Below the pieces are notes generated by a model. It searched no databases, was not told the origin of the DNA, and saw only the letters and a list, made by a program, of their open reading frames with translations. A program made the position numbers and the translations under genes. Below are positions 16,470 to 24,511 of a DNA stretch of 64,000 bases, in pieces (positions within the stretch are counted from its first letter, which is position 1; every line of letters begins with the position of its first letter). Source of the stretch: Mucilaginibacter sp. (lineage in GTDB: Bacteria > Bacteroidota > Bacteroidia > Sphingobacteriales > Sphingobacteriaceae). The DNA lies in contig NZ_JAQBOD010000011.1 of assembly GCF_028288205.1 (NCBI RefSeq), positions 62,001 through 126,000 on the forward strand, in the 5' to 3' direction.

Positions 16470-16922
16470 ATGAGCCATTTAAAAGAAAAGCTATACCAGC
16501 AATGTTTGGATTATGTGCAACAACGCATGCAAGCCGCCGAACAGGGAATTAAAGAGGCGCAAAAAGCGGCAAGCGATGATACCAAAAGCAGCGCCGGCGA
16601 TAAATACGAAACCGGCAGAGAAATGATGCAACAGGAAACCAACCGTAATATGGCCCAGTTAAATGAAGCTAACAAATTAAAGGTAGCGCTTAACCTGGTT
16701 AATACCACTGCAGAATTTAAACAGGTAGAAACCGGCAGCGTGGTAATTACCGATAATGGCAATTTTTATTTAGCCATAAGTGCAGGTACGCTTAATGTTG
16801 ATGGCGAACAATATTTTGCAATATCGCCGGCATCGCCTATTGCATTAAAAATGAAAGGGCTTAAGGTTGGGGATGAGTTTAGTTTGAATGGGAAGACATA
16901 TACACTAATTGACACGAATTAA
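16470..16922 (+). CDS. GreA/GreB-related family protein
   Basis: The 150-residue product resembles the small Bacteroidota proteins related to transcript cleavage factors GreA/GreB. It has a helical N-terminal part (about 1-75) with many Gln, Glu and Lys and the segment SSAGDKYETGREMMQQE, which is shared with GreA/GreB C-terminal-domain relatives, then a beta-rich FKBP-like end with TGSVVITDNGNFYLAISAG and a final NGKTYTLI. I chose ATG at 16470 (MSHLKEKLYQQC), because the upstream in-frame codons cross the terminator hairpin. Function in this lineage is not established; some databases carry unrelated enzyme names for it. Confidence 0.75.
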   Translation: MSHLKEKLYQQCLDYVQQRMQAAEQGIKEAQKAASDDTKSSAGDKYETGREMMQQETNRNMAQLNEANKLKVALNLVNTTAEFKQVETGSVVITDNGNFYLAISAGTLNVDGEQYFAISPASPIALKMKGLKVGDEFSLNGKTYTLIDTN

Positions 16923-16974
16923 GACGAATTGCACGAATTTAGTTAGTGCTAATTTGAGGCAATTCGTCTTAATT
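16917..16974. terminator. 16-bp perfect inverted repeat covering both stop codons
   Basis: The arms 16917-16932 and 16959-16974 are perfect reverse complements (AATTAAGACGAATTGC and its mirror) with a 26-base loop. The TAA of the plus-strand gene and the TAA of the minus-strand epimerase both lie inside the arms. It probably works as a bidirectional terminator or RNA end-stabiliser. Confidence 0.65.
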
Positions 16975-17982
16975 TAATTTAATTCCCAATCCCGGCTCAT
17001 TACCCAATATATATTTACCCTCCACAAAATCAGGCGTTTTAAACGGGTTGTTGCTAATCAGGAATGGTCCGTCAATATCGGCCCAGTCGCATTGCGGAGC
17101 CAAAGCGGCGGCGGCAAGGGTGGCGCAGCTGGTTTCGCTCATGCAGCCCATCAATACTTTTAATCCCAGCTCTTTTGCTTTTACTATCATCTGGCGCGCC
17201 TCATACATCCCTGCCGATTTCATGAGCTTAACGTTAATGCCATGATATACACCTTTTGCTTTCTCCACATCCGGCAAGCGCTGTACAGCCTCATCGCCAA
17301 TAATAGGTATGGGGCTATTTTCGGTTAGCCACGCGTTGCCATCTATATCTGTTTTTAGCATGGGTTGCTCAATTAGTACCACACCTTGCTCCTGCAGCCA
17401 GTAAATCATGTCAAGGCTTTGTGCCCGGTCTGTCCAACCCTGGTTGGCATCTACATAAATTGGCACATCGGTTACCGAGCGGATAATGTTTATCAGTTCC
17501 TGATCACTATCCCTGCCTAATTTTACTTTTATCACTTTAAAACCTTCGGCTTCTTTTACTTTTTTCAGGAAAACTTCGGGCGTATCCATGCCAATAGTAA
17601 AGCTGGTTACCGGCATTAACGCGTGGTTGCTACCTGCCAGTTGCCAGCAGGGTTTTTTTAATAACTTTCCTTCCAGGTCGTGCAGGGCAATGTCTATGGC
17701 GGCTTTTATAGCCGGGTTGCCTGGCGCAATACTATCCAGGTAATTAATTATCGCCTCAAAATTAAAGGGAAATTTAACCTGATCTATATTTACCTTACGT
17801 AAAAATGTGGCGGCGCTTTCATGGCTCTCGCCCATGTAGGGCACCATTGAAGCCTCGCCATAACCTGTTTGGCCCTCGTGCTCAACCTGTACCAGCATTA
17901 GCGGGGTTGATGTACGCGAAAATTTGGCTATGGTAAACGGGTACTTTAATTCCAGTTCGAAGGGTTGATAAGTCAGTTTCAT
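16969..17982 (-). CDS. Dipeptide epimerase (L-Ala-D/L-Glu epimerase-like)
   Basis: The 337-residue enzyme belongs to the enolase superfamily. After an N-terminal capping domain, the barrel shows the catalytic KVKLGRD segment (second-strand lysine), metal ligands in VDANQGW, IEQP and GDEAV, and the other catalytic lysine in GINVKLMKSAG. The C-terminal DIDGPFLI motif with the acidic pair is characteristic of dipeptide epimerases that recycle murein dipeptides. It is soluble. It is convergent with the GreA/GreB-like gene and divergent from the defence cassette. Confidence 0.9.
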   Translation of the reverse strand: MKLTYQPFELELKYPFTIAKFSRTSTPLMLVQVEHEGQTGYGEASMVPYMGESHESAATFLRKVNIDQVKFPFNFEAIINYLDSIAPGNPAIKAAIDIALHDLEGKLLKKPCWQLAGSNHALMPVTSFTIGMDTPEVFLKKVKEAEGFKVIKVKLGRDSDQELINIIRSVTDVPIYVDANQGWTDRAQSLDMIYWLQEQGVVLIEQPMLKTDIDGNAWLTENSPIPIIGDEAVQRLPDVEKAKGVYHGINVKLMKSAGMYEARQMIVKAKELGLKVLMGCMSETSCATLAAAALAPQCDWADIDGPFLISNNPFKTPDFVEGKYILGNEPGLGIKLN

Positions 17983-18305
17983 GTTATAAGCTCAAAGCTA
18001 AATTATTCTTTTAAAAATGATGGCTGTTGGTGGGGTAATAATTGTTTCATATAGGCACAAGCACGCCGGGCTCCATCATGTAAACACCCACCTTCATCGC
18101 ACCGTCATTGCGAGGAACGAAGCAATCTCTTCACATGCAAATCAAATAGGATGATGTTATAAGCACATATACACCACGCTTTTGGCTTACACTGAATATT
18201 GCGCCAGCTTAGTGCATATATTTAAATTTGTATCTCCACAATTCTTTATTAATTTACAGGTCTCTGTAAAACATGTACCTAAGTGCTTATCACCTCTAAT
18301 ATATT
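17983..18305. other. Intergenic region before the defence cassette
   Basis: The 323 bases hold one copy of the CGTCATTGCGAGGAACGAAG type repeat (18103-18129) and otherwise AT-rich sequence. I see no clean TTTG/TAnnTTTG pair for the restriction gene. The composition falls sharply toward the cassette. Confidence 0.45.
18103..18129. repeat. Dispersed repeat word CGTCATTGCGAGG...AGCAATCTC
   Basis: The word, about 27 bases long, matches an intergenic repeat that I recall from many Bacteroidota and other bacterial genomes. Only one copy occurs in this window, so its repeat status is knowledge-based. Confidence 0.4.
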
Positions 18306-21071
18306 ATGCCTTTAAGCTGGAACGAAATTAAAGACCGTGCGCTTTCTTTCTCAAAAGAATGGGCAGATACCTTTATTGAAGATGCGGATGCCAAACCATT
18401 TTTAGATGCCTTTTTTTATGTATTCGGCGTTACGCGTAAAAAAATAGCCACATTTGAACATAAGGTTAAAAAATTAGACCACCACGACGGTTATATTGAC
18501 CTGCTTTGGAAAGGCACTTTGCTTGTTGAAATGAAAAGCAAGGGCAAAAATCTGGACAAAGCATACCAACAGGCCAAGGAATATTTGCAGGGCATTAAGC
18601 AACACGAACTACCCCAATACATTTTAATTTCAGACTTTCAACACTTTCGCCTATATGATTATGAAACAGGCGATATGCATAGTTTTACCCTCGGCGATTT
18701 TGTAAACCATATACAGCATTTTGGATTTATAGCCGGATATATAAAGCGGGTTTTTAAAGAGCAGGATCCTGTAAATATAAAAGCCGCCAATTTAATGGGC
18801 AAGCTGCACGACAGGCTAAAAGAAATTGGTTATACTGGTCATGCTTTGGAGTTGTATTTGGTGCGTTTGCTGTTTTGCTTGTTTGCCGAGGATACAACCA
18901 TTTTTGAAAAAGACCTATTATTTGATTTTATAACCGACCGTACAGCCGAAGATGGCAGCGATTTGGCTGCTCGTTTATCAGAGTTGTTTTATGTATTAAA
19001 TACACCCGAAGAAAAAAGGCTTAAAAATATAGATAACCAATTAAACCAATTTCCGTATGTAAATGGCAAACTGTTCGAAGAAACCTTGCCACCTGCTTCG
19101 TTTGATACAGCAATGCGAAATACATTACTTGAATGTTGCAGTTTAAATTGGGGCAGCATATCTCCCGCTATTTTTGGTTCAATGTTTCAAAGCGTAATGA
19201 ACCCTACAGAGCGTAGAAACTTGGGCGCACACTACACCAGTGAAAAGAATATCTTAAAAATTATTAAACCTTTGTTTTTAGATGAACTTTTGAAAGAATT
19301 TGAAGTAGTTAAGAGCAATAAAAATAAATTAGCAGAATTTCATAAAAAATTAAGTGAACTTAAATTTCTTGACCCTGCTTGCGGCTGCGGCAACTTTTTA
19401 ATTATTTCTTATCGCGAACTAAGATTGCTTGAAATAGAAATTATTAGACAGCGATTGAAACTTGAGGGTATTAGACAGGAAGTAGCGCGGGAAGCGCAGA
19501 TGAATGTGAACTATCTTGTACAGTGTGATGTGGATATGATGTATGGTATTGAATATGAAGAATTCCCAGCACAAATAGCGCAAGTTGCTATGTGGTTAAT
19601 GGACCATCAGATGAATATGGCTATTAGTCAAGAATTTGGCCAATACTTTGTGAGGCTTCCATTAAAAAAATCGGCGAAAATTGTACATGCTGATGCACTA
19701 CAAACTGATTGGGGAACTGTTGTATCAAAAACAGACCTTAGTTATATATTAGGAAACCCGCCGTTTATTGGCAGCAAAATAATGAAGCAATCGCAACGCG
19801 ATGAAATTGTAAAGCTGCTTGACAACGTAGACGGAAGCGGCACATTGGATTATGTAACAGGTTGGTATATTAAAGCAGCAAAATACATTCAGGATACCAC
19901 CATCAAAGTAGCATTTGTGTCTACCAATTCAATTGTACAAGGCGAGCAAACCAGCATATTATGGGGACAAATGCTGAATAAGTATAACATTACCATACAC
20001 TTCGCACATCGCACCTTTAAATGGAGGAATGAAGCCAAAGGTAATGCTGCTGTTTATTGTGTTATTATTGGCTTGGCTAATTTTGAAACAAACAATAAGT
20101 ATATCTATGAATATGATGATATAAAAGGTGATGCGCATGAGATTAAAGCAAAAAATATAAACCCCTATTTGGTAGATGCAAAAAATATATTGATTGAAAA
20201 AAAATCAAATCCTATTTGCAATGTGCCAAAAATGAATTTTGGAAATATGCCCTTAGATGGTGGAAATTTGCTTTTTTCCGATGCAGAAAAGGATGAATTT
20301 ATTTTAAAAGAACCCGATGCAGAGAAATATATAAAGCCGTTAATTTCAGCATATGAATTTTTAAATGGCGAAAAGCGTTGGTGTTTGTGGCTTTTAAACG
20401 CAGAGCCGAGTGAGCTAAAAAAAATGCCGGAAGTATTGAAACGAGTTGAATTGGTAAAAAAATTCAGATTAAATAGTGTTGCTCCTTCAACGCAAAAATT
20501 CGCTGCTACACCAACATTATTTCGAGATAGAAATCAACCTGAAACTTTCATTGTCATACCAAGAGTATCATCCGAAAATAGGCCTTATATACCTATTGGA
20601 TTTTTTGATAAAAATTCAATAGTAAGCGATACGTGTATGTCTATCCCCAACGCAATTCCTTATCAGTTTGGCATATTAACATCAACAATGCATATGGCTT
20701 GGGTTAAGTCGATTTGCGGACGGTTAAAAAGCGACTTTAGATATTCAAAAGACATTGTTTACAATAATTACCCCTGGCCACTTAATCCTACAGATAAACA
20801 AAAGCAAGCGATAGAAAATGCAGCGCAAAATGTATTAGATGCAAGAGCATTATTCCCCAATAGCAGCCTTGCTGACTTATACCACCCCCTAACAATGCCG
20901 CCAGTATTAGCAAAGGCACACCAGGCATTAGATAAGGCAGTTGATTTGGCCTATCGCCCACAACCCTTTACAACCGATGCCAACCGTATGGAATTTTTAT
21001 TTGCCTTGTATGAGCAATATACCGCTGATTTGTTTGCGGTATTAAAACCAAAAAAGAAAAAATTAACTTAG
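18306..21071 (+). CDS. Single-chain restriction-modification enzyme, MmeI-like (Type IIL/IIG)
   Basis: The 921-residue protein carries both cutting and methylating activities. Near the N-terminus a PD-(D/E)xK nuclease is visible as IDLLW (D65) followed by VEMKSKG (E75, K77). A helical linker leads to an N6-adenine methyltransferase: motif X region RRNLGAHYTS (about 304-313), motif I LDPACGCGNF (355-364) and motif IV GNPPFIGS (483-490). The remaining 400 residues would hold the target-recognition domain. Such enzymes bind a short asymmetric site, methylate one strand and cut about 20 bp away, without a separate specificity subunit. It is followed after 22 bases by the DUF262 gene. It appears intact. 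Confidence 0.93.
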   Translation: MPLSWNEIKDRALSFSKEWADTFIEDADAKPFLDAFFYVFGVTRKKIATFEHKVKKLDHHDGYIDLLWKGTLLVEMKSKGKNLDKAYQQAKEYLQGIKQHELPQYILISDFQHFRLYDYETGDMHSFTLGDFVNHIQHFGFIAGYIKRVFKEQDPVNIKAANLMGKLHDRLKEIGYTGHALELYLVRLLFCLFAEDTTIFEKDLLFDFITDRTAEDGSDLAARLSELFYVLNTPEEKRLKNIDNQLNQFPYVNGKLFEETLPPASFDTAMRNTLLECCSLNWGSISPAIFGSMFQSVMNPTERRNLGAHYTSEKNILKIIKPLFLDELLKEFEVVKSNKNKLAEFHKKLSELKFLDPACGCGNFLIISYRELRLLEIEIIRQRLKLEGIRQEVAREAQMNVNYLVQCDVDMMYGIEYEEFPAQIAQVAMWLMDHQMNMAISQEFGQYFVRLPLKKSAKIVHADALQTDWGTVVSKTDLSYILGNPPFIGSKIMKQSQRDEIVKLLDNVDGSGTLDYVTGWYIKAAKYIQDTTIKVAFVSTNSIVQGEQTSILWGQMLNKYNITIHFAHRTFKWRNEAKGNAAVYCVIIGLANFETNNKYIYEYDDIKGDAHEIKAKNINPYLVDAKNILIEKKSNPICNVPKMNFGNMPLDGGNLLFSDAEKDEFILKEPDAEKYIKPLISAYEFLNGEKRWCLWLLNAEPSELKKMPEVLKRVELVKKFRLNSVAPSTQKFAATPTLFRDRNQPETFIVIPRVSSENRPYIPIGFFDKNSIVSDTCMSIPNAIPYQFGILTSTMHMAWVKSICGRLKSDFRYSKDIVYNNYPWPLNPTDKQKQAIENAAQNVLDARALFPNSSLADLYHPLTMPPVLAKAHQALDKAVDLAYRPQPFTTDANRMEFLFALYEQYTADLFAVLKPKKKKLT

Positions 21072-21093
21072 CATAAGAATTAACTATAGTCAA

Positions 21094-22173
21094 ATGAAAG
21101 AAGATAATAGTGCCAATTTAGAATTATTTCCAGAAGATGATTCTTCGAACGAAGTATTAGTCGAATATGACATTACATCGTATCCTTCGGATTTAAGCTT
21201 GCGAAGCTTAAAGGAAATGTGGGATAGAAAGGATATTGTTATACCTGATTTTCAAAGAGAGTTTGTTTGGAAAATTAAGCAATCTACTCTTTTGATTGAA
21301 TCGTTCTTGGTTGGACTTCCAGTACCCCCTATATTTTTATATATAGATGATGATAATAAAAGTCTTGTTATTGATGGGCAACAAAGGTTGTTAAGCGTTA
21401 TTTACTTTTTTGAAGAATATTTTGGAATTGAAAATTCAAAGGGTAAAAGGCAAATATTTAGACTAAGTAGTCTAAACGAAAGAAGTCCTTATTATAATAA
21501 AAGATTTTCCGATTTGGAACCAAAAGACAGGCGAAAATTAGAAGGATCAGTATTAAGAGCTATTAACATCAGACAATTGTCCCCAAAAGAGGAAAGTACT
21601 AGTGTTTACCATATTTTTGAACGGTTAAACACGGGTGGTACACCCCTTGCTCCACAAGAAATTCGAAATTGTGTTTTTAGAGGAGGTTTTTTAAACTCTT
21701 TAAGAAAGTTAAATACAGATAAGAATTGGAGGGCAATTCTTTCTAAGACTCCTATAGATAAACACCAAAAAGACGTGGAATTGATTTTAAGAGTTTATGG
21801 GTTATCATATCATCTAGATTCTTATGAAAAACCAATGAAAGAATTTTTAAACAAAGTTGCTAATAAGTATAAAAATCCTTCGCCAAGCATTATTGAAAAA
21901 TTTAGCGAGGACTTTAAAAATACTTGTAAGATAATTAATGAACAACTAAGAAAAAAACCTTTTAATGTCCGTGGACCCTTGAATACGTCGGTTTTCGACT
22001 CTGTATTTTGTGTGATATTAAAAAATTTGAATACTCTTCCAAGTAATTTACATAACAGATACGAGGACCTGATAGTAGATCCGATTTTTGTAGATTATAC
22101 TACTTTAGCAACAACAGATGAAAAAATTGTAAAAGCTAGATTTAAATATGTTAATGACAAGCTGATAAAATAG
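21094..22173 (+). CDS. DUF262 domain protein
   Basis: The 359-residue product has the DUF262 (GmrSD N-terminal, ParB-like) signature: PDFQREFVW at 51-59, LIESFLVGLPVPPIF at 67-81 and IDGQQRL at 93-99, then FERLNTGGTPLAPQEIRN. The ParB/Srx-like fold in this family is associated with nucleotide hydrolysis and DNA nicking in defence proteins. It lacks the usual C-terminal DUF1524 HNH nuclease of full GmrSD; the C-terminal 180 residues are helical and unassigned. It lies between the restriction enzyme and the HEPN gene, with one base before the latter, so all three form one operon. G+C is strikingly low (about 30% in a sampled 60-base line). Confidence 0.88.
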   Translation: MKEDNSANLELFPEDDSSNEVLVEYDITSYPSDLSLRSLKEMWDRKDIVIPDFQREFVWKIKQSTLLIESFLVGLPVPPIFLYIDDDNKSLVIDGQQRLLSVIYFFEEYFGIENSKGKRQIFRLSSLNERSPYYNKRFSDLEPKDRRKLEGSVLRAINIRQLSPKEESTSVYHIFERLNTGGTPLAPQEIRNCVFRGGFLNSLRKLNTDKNWRAILSKTPIDKHQKDVELILRVYGLSYHLDSYEKPMKEFLNKVANKYKNPSPSIIEKFSEDFKNTCKIINEQLRKKPFNVRGPLNTSVFDSVFCVILKNLNTLPSNLHNRYEDLIVDPIFVDYTTLATTDEKIVKARFKYVNDKLIK

Positions 22174-22174
22174 T

Positions 22175-22675
22175 ATGGCTTATTCTGATCGATTTATTTC
22201 AACTGATAATCTTATCATTAATTTAACCCCTTACCTTTCAACGATAACCGACTCAGCAATTTTAGCAAGTTATGCAGGGTTTTTATCGGTTAGCTCAATT
22301 ACGGTTTATGAACTTGCAATCAAAGATATTTTTAGTGATTTTGCCACAAGGAAACATTTGGTTTTTGGACACTTTGTCGAAAAATATCTTTCTCGCATTA
22401 ATGGTCAAATAAAATTAGGCGATCTAAAAGGCAATCAGATAAAAGTATTTGGAGGTAAATACTTGCAAAAGTTTGAAACAAGCGTAAATAGCAAAGAAGC
22501 TTTATATTTATTGAGTCATGGGAAAAGTCTAAAAAGTTCATACGACAACCTGATCATTTGCCGTCATGTATTCGTACATAGGGGAAATCCAACATTAACA
22601 ATTAATGAAGTAGTTGATAATTATCATATTGGCAAAGAAATTATTCACAGTTTATTTGATTCTATGAAAAGGTAA
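22175..22675 (+). CDS. HEPN-family ribonuclease-like protein (MAE_28990/MAE_18760 type)
   Basis: This 166-residue all-helical protein has the HEPN catalytic motif R-x4-H at R130-H135 (ICRHVFVHRG). HEPN proteins of this subgroup are typically encoded next to DUF262 proteins and are predicted RNases in toxin-like or abortive defence modules. The start codon is one base after the DUF262 stop codon, so translation is probably coupled. No membrane segment or leader is seen. Composition is AT-rich like its partner. Family assignment rests on the motif, size and partner; activity is inference. Confidence 0.82.
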   Translation: MAYSDRFISTDNLIINLTPYLSTITDSAILASYAGFLSVSSITVYELAIKDIFSDFATRKHLVFGHFVEKYLSRINGQIKLGDLKGNQIKVFGGKYLQKFETSVNSKEALYLLSHGKSLKSSYDNLIICRHVFVHRGNPTLTINEVVDNYHIGKEIIHSLFDSMKR

Positions 22676-22680
22676 CCCAT

Positions 22681-22866
22681 GTTGGTCGAGGGATATTCCA
22701 CCCGTCCTTGTTGGTCGGGATATTCTTGTTGGTTGGGATATTCCATCCCGTCCTAAAAGCGGGAGGATCTGCGATCCGGGTGCGGTGGCAATTAATCCAA
22801 AAGATGGTGCAAGGGTAGGTCAGGTGGGGTCAGGTCCAATGTTGGTCGGGATATTCCATTCCGTCC
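22681..22866. repeat. GTTGGTCGGGATATTCC repeat cluster
   Basis: Copies are at 22681-22707, 22710-22725 (truncated), 22728-22753 and 22841-22866; a fifth is at 23223-23248. The unit is about 26 bp and contains GGGAT-ATTCC-ATCCC, a small palindrome. Copies 3 and 5 continue into the same tail (TAAAAGCGGGAGGATCTGC), so the real unit may be about 50 bp. Spacing is irregular. Confidence 0.65.
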
Positions 22867-22990
22867 ACTGGTGCAAGCCAAGCGTGGCGTACTTGTGCCT
22901 ATACCACCATGCAAATAGTATTATAGTGATGTCAGAAGTACCCTTACCCGCTTGCCATCTCTACATACATGCGCCAGCAGCAATGGCGTG

Positions 22991-23215
22991 ATTTTGTTTC
23001 ATCTTGTTTCAAAATCTTGTTTCACCACTTCTAAAATTAGCAATTTGTAATTATTTGATTGTCAATGAAAAAGCATAATATTATACCTAAAAATACTGAC
23101 GAATAAGTTGTTACATTTTGTTACATCACTTTTTGGCAAAATGCTTATTTTCAATATATTAACCCGAAATCTTGTTTCACTTGTTACATTTTGTTTCACA
23201 CTCGCGTGTAACAAG
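22991..23215. repeat. TTGTTTCA/TTGTTACA intergenic element, copy 2
   Basis: It shares with copy 1 (13621-13824) the left pair of TTGTTTCA words, the central GACGAATAA...GTTGTTACATTTTG block and the right TGTTTCACACTCGCGTGTAACA near-palindrome, in the same order and orientation. The stretches between are diverged, which suggests an old duplication with constraint on the word pairs. Confidence 0.72.
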
Positions 23216-23222
23216 ATTCGCT

Positions 23223-23248
23223 TTTGGTCGGAATATTCCATCCTGTCC
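23223..23248. repeat. Fifth GTTGGTCGGGATATTCC-type copy
   Basis: It reads TTTGGTCGGAATATTCCATC and ends TGTCC, and is followed by the same AAAAGCGGGAGGATCTGC tail as the copy at 22728-22753. Confidence 0.6.
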
Positions 23249-23486
23249 TAAAAGCGGGAGGATCTGCAATTAGGGGTGTTAGAAAGATGCTAAAGAAGCG
23301 GCGGGCGGTGCGATTCCCTCCCAACGGGAGGGTGCAGGGAGGGGTAAATGAAGCGATTTATATCGGCGAAACCCCTCCCTGCCACTTCACAACCAGCCGC
23401 ACCCCTCCCGTGGGGAGGGAACTTGTTCACCCGTTCGCGGATGGCGCGGGTGAGCAGAACAAGGGAGATGAGTTAATAAACACGCT

Positions 23487-23517
23487 TTGCTTAACCTAAA
23501 TCACATTACTATCTTTG
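23487..23517 (+). promoter_or_regulatory. Promoter of a nearly leaderless mRNA
   Basis: TTG at 23487-23489 and TATCTTTG at 23510-23517 are 20 bases apart, matching the Bacteroidetes consensus. The ATG of the next gene is at 23522, only five bases after the -7 box, so the mRNA would start at or near the start codon, or translation begins at a later codon. Confidence 0.55.
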
Positions 23518-23521
23518 TGGC

Positions 23522-24511
23522 ATGCCACCAAAAATATATTCGCCGTTCGATGCTTCAAACTTTAGTAACCGGAGCTGTTTTCTTACGGGCGAAACCCTAA
23601 GCAGCGAAGAGGAAAAGATACAGGTATTTCCGCAATGGTTAATGAGCCTTTATAACCTGGAGGACCAGCCATTTAAATTGCTGGACGAAAGCATGGCTAC
23701 CTACAAAGATATTAAGCTGCCCTGCTCGGCCACGGTTAACGAAACTTATTTAGAGCCGTTAGAAGCCGAAATAGCTGCTGCTTTTGATGGCGGATATAAC
23801 GCGGTTAAAGCGCTTGAAGAGTTAAAGCTATTTCAATGGGCGGGCAAATTGCTTTACGGCATCATATTTAATGAGGTACAATCCGGCATTAAACTACAGC
23901 GTTCGCAAGGCGAAGAGTTTAACATTTCGCAATCTATCATCCATAAATTCAGTAACCTGCATTTAATGCTGCAAAGCATTAATCAGCCTATATTATTTGA
24001 AGATTTTAAACCGTTCAGCCTGTTTTTATTTAAGGTTAGCAATAATGAGCAGGAATTTGGCTACCGCGATGAGATCAATACGCTTACCTTTTCTTTACGC
24101 ATAAAAGATTTTGGCCTGATAATTTGTTTCCAGGATAACGGGGCCAACCGCCACTATCACCGCGAAATGTTAGCGAAAATAGGCGATCAAACCCTGCATC
24201 CCATACAGTTTGAAGAGTTTAGCGGGCGGGTGTTTTACTCGGCCTACCTGTTTAACCGCTTGCCCGAATATAATATTCTGCCTGTTGACGAAGAGGTTTA
24301 CATTGAGGCCATGCCGCTACGCGGAATGAGCAGCAAACCCCTGTTTGATAATTGGCAAAACAAAATTTACGGACAAGTACTGGAAAGTTTCTGGAAAAAC
24401 TGGGGCTTCCTGCTGTTAGAGATCATTAAAAACCCCGAAGAGCCCATGAGTTTTTTGTTTGATGCCGATGGTAATTTTGTTAGTGAAGAATTGATTGCAC
24501 TCCCCCACTAA
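23522..24511 (+). CDS. Hypothetical protein, 329 aa
   Basis: I do not recognise an established family. The product is soluble, mixed alpha/beta, without leader or membrane segment. The first 70 residues (NRSCFLTGETLSSEEE, then IQVFPQWLMSLYNL and KLPCSATVNETYLEPLE) recall the layout of HNH-type zinc-ribbon nucleases (C..G, then a VFP-W-L strand, then C..N), but the second cysteine of each pair and the catalytic histidines are missing, so it would be inactive if related. Its last 32 bases overlap the 3' end of the opposing rhomboid gene. Normal codon composition for the genome supports it being real. Confidence 0.75.
   Translation: MPPKIYSPFDASNFSNRSCFLTGETLSSEEEKIQVFPQWLMSLYNLEDQPFKLLDESMATYKDIKLPCSATVNETYLEPLEAEIAAAFDGGYNAVKALEELKLFQWAGKLLYGIIFNEVQSGIKLQRSQGEEFNISQSIIHKFSNLHLMLQSINQPILFEDFKPFSLFLFKVSNNEQEFGYRDEINTLTFSLRIKDFGLIICFQDNGANRHYHREMLAKIGDQTLHPIQFEEFSGRVFYSAYLFNRLPEYNILPVDEEVYIEAMPLRGMSSKPLFDNWQNKIYGQVLESFWKNWGFLLLEIIKNPEEPMSFLFDADGNFVSEELIALPH

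Larger units (their letters stand above)
22676..23521. other. 846-bp repeat-rich gene-free region after the defence cassette
   Basis: No credible gene is present. The region holds four GTTGGTCGGGATATTCC-type repeats (22681-22866) and a fifth at 23223-23248, the TTGTTTCA/TTGTTACA element copy 2 (22991-23215), an imperfect inverted repeat of CCCTCCC/GGGAGGG words (about 23305-23430), and the promoter of the next gene (23487-23517). Reading frames at 22785-22991 and 23224-23499 lie entirely on repeats. Confidence 0.7.

Noticed and set aside
22681-23248. CRISPR-like array of about 26-bp repeats
   Set aside because: Spacers range from 2 to hundreds of bases, repeats are truncated and diverged, and no cas gene is in the window.
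22785-23499. Small plus-strand reading frames at 22785-22991 and 23224-23499
   Set aside because: Both lie on repeat sequence, with no family resemblance, and their predicted peptides are Cys/His/Pro-rich artefacts.
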